This document shows positions 1 through 4,762 of a stretch of 6,183 nt of DNA, piece after piece. Every line of letters starts with the position of its first letter. Positions within the stretch are counted from its first letter, which is position 1. A program made the translations under genes and the position numbers. The stretch spans positions 1 through 6,183 of the forward strand of contig CAZFWV010000389.1 of NCBI GenBank assembly GCA_964522605.1, given 5' to 3'. A model generated the notes under the pieces. That model made no database searches, had not been told where the DNA came from, and saw nothing but the letters and a program-made list of their open reading frames with translations. The stretch is from CAVZLD01 sp964522605. GTDB taxonomy: Bacteria; Planctomycetota; Planctomycetia; Pirellulales; Pirellulaceae.

Positions 1-2
1 TG

Positions 3-374
3 CGCGATTTCCGCCGCCATGTGACCGAGGTTCTTCGTGCGCAGCAGAGTCTCCTTTGCGGCCCGCAGGATATTCTCCGCAGCGGTGGACCTGGGTATCG
101 GCTGAACGAATGTATCATTGTCCGCGATGCCCAAGATGCAGCAACCGAAGCACGCAAATCTCAAGCTATCTCAACCGACGATCTGGAAACGGACCTGCAC
201 GAGCGAATTCTCGCGGAGCTTCGCAAGGGTGAGCAACTGCGCGCTCCCGCCATCGCGGAGCGGCTTGGCTGCGCGCTGCGGACAATCAAGCGCGGGCTCG
301 ATCGCTTGCGTGCCGAGGGGCGCATCGAGTTTGTCGGGCCCTCCAAGAGCGGGTCGTATCGAATTCGGCGTTAG
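3..374 (+). CDS. Winged helix-turn-helix protein, 5'-partial (C-terminal part)
   Basis: The frame is open from the left edge to a TAG at 372-374, giving 123 visible residues. A GTG at 21 is a possible start, but no ribosome binding site precedes it and the frame is open upstream, so the gene most likely begins outside the window. The last 60 or so residues look like a winged helix-turn-helix: a helix (HERILAELRKGEQL), a recognition-type unit (APAIAERLGCALRTIKRGLDRL) split by a turn, then a basic wing ending GSYRIRR. The upstream segment with GGPGYRLNE could be the hairpin of another small domain, and a variable linker joins the two. It probably binds DNA as a regulator or as the regulatory end of a larger protein; the target is unknown. 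A second, truncated copy lies at 3581-3871. The DNA-binding fold is fairly sure, the family is not recognised. Confidence 0.7.
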   Translation, partial: RDFRRHVTEVLRAQQSLLCGPQDILRSGGPGYRLNECIIVRDAQDAATEARKSQAISTDDLETDLHERILAELRKGEQLRAPAIAERLGCALRTIKRGLDRLRAEGRIEFVGPSKSGSYRIRR

Positions 375-725
375 CGGAACTCATTCGGGGACATCCCGTT
401 CACAATTCATGATCTGCCACGTTGCTGCTGCGGTTTTCCCGTCGTTGAGCATGTCGATGTCGTCCTTGAACGCCGACCCAGCATTCCGGTGCTGCACATT
501 GATCTAGGTCCAGTAGATGGACCTCGCTGTTTCCGATTGCGCCTTTCATCGCGACGCGAATTCTTCGGGTCAGCACATGAATCAACGCCATTTGAAAACG
601 CAGTCCCGCGGTAGCAATTACAAACCCTTCGTCTTTCTCCTTTTGTTGTCTTGACAGTTAGGAGAACGCAACACACAACAGACACTGCACGATCACCCAA
701 AATCGATCGGAGCAGCTCGTGAATC

Positions 726-798
726 AAACGTCAGCATCGGCCACGGATTGAACCGCCCTGTTACGCAGGTTGGGGATGTGGATGAGCTGACGTTTTTT
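726..798 (+). terminator. Inverted repeat with T run: possible terminator or leader attenuator
   Basis: The ten bases AAACGTCAGC at 726-735 are perfectly complementary to GCTGACGTTT at 786-795, and the right arm runs into six T (793-798). An inner small hairpin, CCTG (757-760) with CAGG (766-769), could compact the 50-base loop. The pattern A-run, GC stem, T-run is that of an intrinsic terminator read on the plus strand, although the loop is long. It ends about 60 bases before the first PEP-CTERM start, so it could end a transcript from upstream or act as an attenuator in the leader. Confidence 0.35.
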
Positions 799-844
799 GC
801 TGGATTGAGATTTTGCGATTAGAACTTGGGACTTGCTCGCGAAA

Positions 845-849
845 GGGAG
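845..849 (+). promoter_or_regulatory. Ribosome binding site of the first PEP-CTERM gene
   Basis: GGGAG lies 8 bases before ATG 858. It favours that ATG over an in-frame TTG at 813, and the signal peptide then starts directly at the new N-terminus. Confidence 0.6.
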
Positions 850-857
850 ACAAAGGC

Positions 858-1628
858 ATGCCGCGACAACGAACTCCACACATCTTCTGCTATTCTCTCG
901 CGGTTCTTTTTGTCGCACTCCTTTTTGCCCACTCCTCGGGGCAACACGTTGAAATCGTATTTCCCTCGGGCTACGCGGATGAAGAAGGACCCGATGGATT
1001 TCCCGGAGGCGACATCTTCCAACAGGGGCGAAACCAGATCGTATACAGAGCAGATCAATTCTTGAACCAGCTTCCAGAATCACACCAAACCATCACCGGA
1101 TTCCGCTGGCGACCGGACAACAGCGTGATCACGGGAGGATCGTCAGCTGTTGATAATCTGATCATAAAGCTCTCTACGACTGTCGCCGAGCCCGGTCAAC
1201 TCTCGACACGATTCTCGGACAACGCGGGTCCAGATGAAATAATCGTTTTTGAAGGTCCCCACACCGTTTCCACGATGAACAGCGGTCCCCTCGAAGGGCC
1301 AAGAGAATTCGATCAAGAGTTTCTGTTTCAGACGCCTTTCAAGTATGATCCGAATCAGGGCAATCTCTTGGTCGATATGGCGTGGTTTTCGCCCTTCACG
1401 AGCCTGGGAGTCGACGAATGCTGCTATCAAGGGGAGCAGTACTCTCAATGGATCGGAAGTACGGGAAACCCTTTGAGCGACATCGCCAATGTAGGTGATC
1501 GGTCCACGACAATTGTCCAGTTCATTTTTGTGCCGGAACCATCTTCGATCATCCTCTGCTCCATGGGACTGTTTGGTTTACTCATATCGGGAGGCCGGTG
1601 TGAGTATCAGACGCAATCAGGCCCGTGA
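858..1628 (+). CDS. Secreted PEP-CTERM protein, paralogue 1 of 3
   Basis: The product of 256 residues is predicted to be exported. Residues 1-29 form a signal peptide: basic MPRQR, a hydrophobic core at about 12-24, then a likely cut at SSG|Q. The ectodomain carries the blocks shared with the next two genes: LPESH.TITGFRWRPD (72-87), KLSTT (104-108), FSDNAGPDE (119-127), STMNSGPLEGPREFD (138-152) and a YDPNQGNLLVD run (163-173). A CC pair at 188-189 recurs in paralogue 2. The C-terminus has VPEPSS (225-230) and a hydrophobic helix (231-244), the exosortase sorting signal known as PEP-CTERM. Unlike its neighbours the tail lacks an arginine cluster: only one arginine follows the helix (GGRCEY). 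The function of the ectodomain is unknown; surface or extracellular-matrix roles are usual guesses for this class. It is probably the first gene of a three-gene operon. Confidence 0.88.
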   Translation: MPRQRTPHIFCYSLAVLFVALLFAHSSGQHVEIVFPSGYADEEGPDGFPGGDIFQQGRNQIVYRADQFLNQLPESHQTITGFRWRPDNSVITGGSSAVDNLIIKLSTTVAEPGQLSTRFSDNAGPDEIIVFEGPHTVSTMNSGPLEGPREFDQEFLFQTPFKYDPNQGNLLVDMAWFSPFTSLGVDECCYQGEQYSQWIGSTGNPLSDIANVGDRSTTIVQFIFVPEPSSIILCSMGLFGLLISGGRCEYQTQSGP

Positions 1629-1653
1629 GATTAGGAATGGGATATTGGGCATG

Positions 1654-1660
1654 AAAGGAG
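1654..1660 (+). promoter_or_regulatory. Ribosome binding site of the second PEP-CTERM gene
   Basis: AAAGGAG ends 5 bases before ATG 1666 (8 before ATG 1669). It overlaps the alternative ATG at 1651, so 1666 or 1669 is the better start. The frame is open back to 1495 inside the preceding gene, but that part has no signal peptide and is not used. Confidence 0.7.
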
Positions 1661-1665
1661 AACGA

Positions 1666-2433
1666 ATGATGACGCGACAGCAACTCAACCGTATTTTGCC
1701 GTACATGTTTGCACCGGTCTTTATTGTCTTGTTTTTCGTGCCCGTGCTTGGTCAAGAGATCAATTTCGTGTACCCGTCGTCTTTTGAAGACCAGGAAGGC
1801 GAAGGACTGAGTGGAACCGGCTTTGGTGCTTCCAGATCTCAGCAGGTTCACCTCGGTGGAGAGACTTTTTCCGGTCTTCCGGAGACGCACCGGTGGATCA
1901 CAGGCGTACGAATGCGACCCGACGCAAGCGTTACGTCCCCAGGCACGCGAATCTGGCAAGATTTCCAAATGCGACTTTCGACGACAAATCAAGGCCCCGG
2001 AAGTCTCAGCCGCACATTTGCTGACAACGTTGGGTCGGACGAAACTCTCGTCTACGATGGCACACTAACACTTTCCACCAATAATGCTGGGCCTCTTGAA
2101 GGACCGCGAGATTTTGACCTTGCCATCGATTTCGTGACGCCATTCTATTACGATCCATCCCAAGGCAATCTACTGATCGACTTCACATGGAACAGACCTT
2201 TCTCCATCATGCCGTTGGATACATGTTGCGCGACAGGCGACACCGTAATGGAATGGATGACAACACGTAGCGGTTTTCCGGCAGATGAGAGTGCCTCGAT
2301 TGGCGGTCTCGGTGGATCCATCTATCAGTTCGTGTTTTCGCCAGTACCTGAACCATCCTCTGCCGTTCTGGGCATCACCGCAGTGCTTGGCTTCTTGACC
2401 TTGCGAAGACGCCAATATCGCAGTTTTCAATGA
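1666..2433 (+). CDS. Secreted PEP-CTERM protein, paralogue 2 of 3
   Basis: The product has 255 residues. Residues 1-29 are a signal peptide (basic start with R4 and R9, hydrophobic core at about 14-28, likely cut VLG|QE). The ectodomain blocks are LPETHRWITGVRMRPD (71-86), RLSTT (103-107), FADNVGSDETLVYDG (118-132), STNNAGPLEGPRDFD (137-151) and YYDPSQGNLLID (161-172), collinear with both neighbours. A CC pair lies at 187-188 as in paralogue 1. The C-terminus is the most canonical of the three: VPEPSS (227-232), a helix (233-246), then RRR (247-249). Such tails are recognised by an exosortase in the cytoplasmic membrane, which is not encoded in this window. The start lies 37 bases after the stop of paralogue 1, which suggests cotranscription and likely origin by tandem duplication. 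The molecular role of the ectodomain is unknown. Confidence 0.9.
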   Translation: MMTRQQLNRILPYMFAPVFIVLFFVPVLGQEINFVYPSSFEDQEGEGLSGTGFGASRSQQVHLGGETFSGLPETHRWITGVRMRPDASVTSPGTRIWQDFQMRLSTTNQGPGSLSRTFADNVGSDETLVYDGTLTLSTNNAGPLEGPRDFDLAIDFVTPFYYDPSQGNLLIDFTWNRPFSIMPLDTCCATGDTVMEWMTTRSGFPADESASIGGLGGSIYQFVFSPVPEPSSAVLGITAVLGFLTLRRRQYRSFQ

Positions 2434-2505
2434 TGGAATGAACTAGTTTCACGTGATGGGATCCGTTGACAAATCGAACCGCGGCATCGCCGACGGATTG
2501 GACTC

Positions 2506-2510
2506 GGAGG
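2506..2510 (+). promoter_or_regulatory. Ribosome binding site of the third PEP-CTERM gene
   Basis: GGAGG lies 8 bases before ATG 2519 and selects it over the in-frame GTG 2453 and ATG 2456, which would add a 22-residue hydrophilic leader before the signal peptide. Confidence 0.7.
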
Positions 2511-2518
2511 ACTGTACC

Positions 2519-3259
2519 ATGATCCGCAGCCCCCTTGCATGCTTAGTCATCCCATTGATATGTATCGGAACCTGCCCCAGCTCCGGGCAGGAATTCAAGG
2601 TTGTTGTGCCGAATCAATTGGAAACCACGGAGGGAGACGGAGGCAGCGACCCGACTGGTTCGTATCCCAACGGATTCAGAATTCAAACGGTCATGCTGGC
2701 GAGCCAATTCTTGTCACTCCCTGAGACACATCGCCAGATAACCGGGATGCGACTGCGGCCCGACGGCAGTCTAACCTCACCCAGCACGAGCACATGGGAC
2801 AGCTTTGAGCTGCGATTGTCAACGACAGACGTAGCACTTAATCAATCAAGTCTCGTCTTCGCCGAGAACATCGGACCAGATGAAACCATCGTCTACGATG
2901 GTCCCATCACCTGGTCTACCAATAACACCGGCCCCGCGGGTGGGCCGAAGGACTTTGACTACGTGATCGAATTCCAATCTCCTTTTGTCTACGAACCCTC
3001 CCAGGGAAACCTCCTGCTCGACATATTTGCAGGAGGATTCATTGGTGATGGTGAACCATTCGATTTTGAGGTATCCAATCCGGTGACAAGCACTGTTACT
3101 GCCTCAAATGTCAATGCACTTGTTGCCACAAGCCGAAATAATTCCGCGAACGCATTCCAATTCATCTTCGTACCCGAACCCTCCTCAGCCGTCATTTGTC
3201 TGACTGGACTAGTTGGCCTGCTGGGACTTCAGAGGCGATGCCGTTCCGGCCGTTCATAG
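2519..3259 (+). CDS. Secreted PEP-CTERM protein, paralogue 3 of 3
   Basis: The product has 246 residues. The signal peptide is short, with one arginine at position 3, a hydrophobic core at about 5-18 and a likely cut SSG|QE after residue 23. The shared blocks follow: LPETHRQITGMRLRPD (67-82), RLSTT (99-103), FAENIGPDETIVYDG (114-128), STNNTGPAGGPKDFD (133-147) and YEPSQGNLLLD (158-168). The region between the last block and the tail differs from the other two: it is shorter, lacks the CC pair and is rich in Ser, Thr and Asn. The sorting tail is VPEPSS (218-223), a helix (224-237) and an arginine-rich end starting QRRCR. The 85-base gap before this gene is larger than the previous one, so it may have its own promoter, but none is clear. 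The ectodomain function is not known. Confidence 0.9.
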   Translation: MIRSPLACLVIPLICIGTCPSSGQEFKVVVPNQLETTEGDGGSDPTGSYPNGFRIQTVMLASQFLSLPETHRQITGMRLRPDGSLTSPSTSTWDSFELRLSTTDVALNQSSLVFAENIGPDETIVYDGPITWSTNNTGPAGGPKDFDYVIEFQSPFVYEPSQGNLLLDIFAGGFIGDGEPFDFEVSNPVTSTVTASNVNALVATSRNNSANAFQFIFVPEPSSAVICLTGLVGLLGLQRRCRSGRS

Positions 3260-3491
3260 AAATGAAAACACGGCGTGACCAGGATCAAGCTGTGTAGTCA
3301 GAGAAATCGCAGTAAGACCTTTGACAAGCCCGAGTAGTAGGGCCGAGAACGGATGTGGTGGTTGTGCCAGAGACGACCGCATGGCTCATGTTTCGATCAG
3401 CCTATGTTTGTTCTTCTGTCTGCTCCGAATCCTGCGACGCCCGGGTAAGCGTTTTGTCCGGTTTGTTTCATCCATTTCGGTATCGCAGTCG
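3260..3491. other. Intergenic stretch after the PEP-CTERM cluster
   Basis: No supported gene is seen. A 70-codon plus-strand frame (3321-3533) starts at a TTG without a ribosome binding site, and its end overlaps the transposon remnant. No strong terminator follows the cluster: the best hairpin (ACACGGC with GCTGTGT, within about 3269-3297) has one G-T pair and no T run. Confidence 0.4.
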
Positions 3492-3584
3492 TTAGCTGGG
3501 GCTCGCGAAGGTAATCACTTCGGCATTGTGTAGGAAGCGATCCAGTAGAGTGCTCGCCGTGGGCAGGTCACCCAGCGTAGTTCG
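3492..3584 (-). pseudogene. IstB-like (IS21 family transposition helper) C-terminal remnant
   Basis: Read on the minus strand, 30 codons lie between an in-frame TGA (3585-3587) and a TAA (3492-3494). The stretch LGDLPTASTLLDRFLHNAEVI resembles the C-terminus of IstB, the AAA+ helper ATPase of IS21-family elements, where a pattern of the kind A..LLDRLLH.AEVI precedes a short basic tail. The usual GxSYR end is degraded (FASPS then stop). There is no start codon, and the ATPase domain is absent because the preceding bases belong to the truncated winged-helix copy. It is therefore a scar of an insertion sequence, not a gene. The match is from memory of the family pattern over a short segment, so a chance resemblance is possible. 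Confidence 0.45.
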
Positions 3585-3871
3585 TCAGTCGTTATCGACT
3601 GAACGAATGGATCTTTGCCCGCGACGCCGAAGACGCGGCGGTCGGAGCGTGTGATACCGAGGCTGACCTAATCGACGCTCCGGAGAAGAAGTTGCACGAG
3701 CGGATTCTCGCGGAGCTTCGCAAAGGTGAGCAACTGCGTGCTCCGGCCATCGCGGAACGGCTTGGCTGCCCCCTGCGGAAGATCAAGCGTGGGCTCGATC
3801 GCTTGCGCAGCGAGAGACGCATCGAGTTTGTCGGGCCATCCAAGAGTGGATCGTATAGGATTCGGCGTTAG
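3581..3871 (+). pseudogene. Truncated second copy of the winged helix-turn-helix gene
   Basis: The frame is open from 3581, just after a TAG at 3578-3580, to TAG 3869-3871. From 3593 it aligns without gaps to bases 96-374 of the first copy, 279 bases in each. By hand count 71 of 92 residues agree, and 55 of the last 59. Homology stops abruptly at TATCG (3593-3597) on the left and at the stop codon on the right. No in-frame ATG or GTG precedes the domain; the only usable start is a TTG at the LHERI segment, without a clear ribosome binding site, which would give a bare winged helix of about 60 residues. Most likely this is a 5'-truncated relic cut at the junction with the IstB remnant. Many differences in the last 180 bases are synonymous, so the copies diverged largely under selection before this one was broken, or the bare domain is still used. 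Confidence 0.65.
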
Positions 3872-3931
3872 CCACCGGGCTAATCGGGCGGCGGCCGGCG
3901 ACTCTCCCATGCTGAAAACGTGCGCATCCAC

Positions 3932-3950
3932 CGCTCCGAGGGAGCGATTT
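3932..3950. terminator. Short GC hairpin between convergent features
   Basis: CGCTCC (3932-3937), a GAG loop and GGAGCG (3941-3946) form a perfect six-base-pair stem followed by ATTT on the plus strand. It lies just past the stop of the minus-strand macro-domain gene and after the plus-strand winged-helix relic, a place where a bidirectional terminator would be expected. The T tract is weak on both strands. Confidence 0.35.
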
Positions 3951-3956
3951 GTCAGG

Positions 3957-4580
3957 TTACGATTCGATTAGCCGATCATGCCGCCGACGAATCTGCGACG
4001 TCGACTGCGGAAACATGAACTTGCCCATCACGACATCTTCGATCGCGGCCCGGACCTGTTTGGCGCATTGAACCGGAGGAACACGTCCGACGCCCGTGCC
4101 GAGGCCGGGGATCACAACCGACTTTACGTGTTCATGAATCGGCTGACCAGCTTGCTGGCCCGAAGTGAAGACGCCATCCCGGATAAGCAGGAAGATCGCC
4201 CGCGCCGCAAGAAACGGGTTAATTGTTGAACGGAGAACCATCGGGACACGCATCGTTGGTGAGGTGATCAGATACGGAATTGACTCATGTTTGGTTTCGA
4301 CAATAATCGCGGCACCGATGAGCAATTCACCTGCGCACTCCGTTCTGATCTGATCTTGTACGCGGTCTTGAAGTGAATTGCCGTACCGCTCGAGGTAGAG
4401 TCGATCGATCCCACCATCCATGAACCCAAAGCTATTGGCAGGACTTACGATCGCATCCGCGGAAACGTCAAATATCGATCCGCGGTGAACGGAAACGAAC
4501 GGCAAATCGCCGCACCAGCGCTGCCACGCATCGGCGAGCGCAGCATCAATTGCCGCAAGAGTGATCTGCAACTTTGACAT
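3957..4580 (-). CDS. Macro-domain protein (ADP-ribose-binding fold)
   Basis: The product has 207 residues and is almost entirely one macro domain, the fold that binds ADP-ribose or removes it from proteins, nucleic acids or metabolites. The start is FVSVHRGSIFDVSADAIVSP (28-47), equivalent to the usual GDI....DAIVN strand, followed by the adenine/ribose-contacting asparagine of PAN (N49) and the loop FGFMDGGID (51-59). The phosphate-binding loop is PGLGTGVGRVPP (158-169), close to macro proteins with PGLGTGxGG. There is no signal peptide or membrane helix, so it should be cytoplasmic. ATG 4580 has GAGG 6 bases upstream. No ADP-ribosyltransferase such as DarT is adjacent in this window, so a toxin-antitoxin role is not supported. 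Hydrolysis versus mere binding cannot be decided from sequence alone. It follows the peptidase gene on the same strand after 182 bases and probably has its own promoter. Confidence 0.85.
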   Translation of the reverse strand: MSKLQITLAAIDAALADAWQRWCGDLPFVSVHRGSIFDVSADAIVSPANSFGFMDGGIDRLYLERYGNSLQDRVQDQIRTECAGELLIGAAIIVETKHESIPYLITSPTMRVPMVLRSTINPFLAARAIFLLIRDGVFTSGQQAGQPIHEHVKSVVIPGLGTGVGRVPPVQCAKQVRAAIEDVVMGKFMFPQSTSQIRRRHDRLIES

Positions 4581-4586
4581 CGTATG

Positions 4587-4590
4587 CCTC
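4587..4590 (-). promoter_or_regulatory. Ribosome binding site of the macro-domain gene
   Basis: On the minus strand GAGG precedes ATG 4580 by 6 bases, supporting this start. A possible -10 (TACAAT, 4667-4672 on the minus strand) lies upstream but has no good -35 partner. Confidence 0.5.
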
Positions 4591-4762
4591 GGATCGTCGC
4601 TTAGGTGGCTGCTGTCTTTTGCGTTACTGAAATGCGCTCCGTATCGATGACTGAGATGGCGACCATATTGTAGCGGTCGGACGATGGGACCTCACGCTTG
4701 GGCCCCGACTGGACGGGTGCGGCCAACCGCCGTAGCACGCCCTTGCATCCGGGAAATGATCC

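Larger units (their letters stand above)
375..857. other. Gene-poor interval before the PEP-CTERM cluster
   Basis: No convincing gene is seen in these 483 bases. Short open frames exist on both strands but have no start with a Shine-Dalgarno sequence and no recognisable motif. The interval holds an inverted repeat with a T run (726-798), an isolated TTGACA (651-656) without a good -10 partner, and a 40-codon minus-strand stretch (381-503) that reads like ordinary protein but has no start codon and lies directly after an in-frame stop. The promoter of the downstream cluster should be here but cannot be placed with confidence. Confidence 0.5.

Noticed and set aside
651..679. TTGACA as a promoter -35 for the PEP-CTERM cluster
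   Set aside because: At 17-base spacing the -10 candidate is ACAACA, a poor match, and the site is about 200 bases from the first start.
400..727. Minus-strand open frames of 63 and 106 codons
   Set aside because: They lack ribosome binding sites and recognisable motifs, have arginine- and cysteine-rich shadow-like composition, and overlap each other in different frames.
726..798. Integron attC site
   Set aside because: The imperfect-palindrome size fits, but the ends lack the RYYYAAC and GTTRRRY core sequences and no integrase or cassette structure is present.
813..857. N-terminal extension of paralogue 1 from TTG 813
   Set aside because: It puts 15 polar residues before the signal peptide, has no Shine-Dalgarno sequence, and ATG 858 has GGGAG at good spacing.
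1495..1665. N-terminal extension of paralogue 2 overlapping paralogue 1
   Set aside because: It is only the open frame continuing into the preceding gene; the ribosome binding site and signal peptide place the start at 1666.
3321..3533. 70-codon plus-strand frame with a hydrophobic patch
   Set aside because: It has a TTG start without a ribosome binding site, and its 3' part overlaps the antisense of the IstB-like remnant.
3957..4580. DarTG-like toxin-antitoxin system
   Set aside because: Only a macro domain is present; no DarT-type transferase is encoded on either side within the window.
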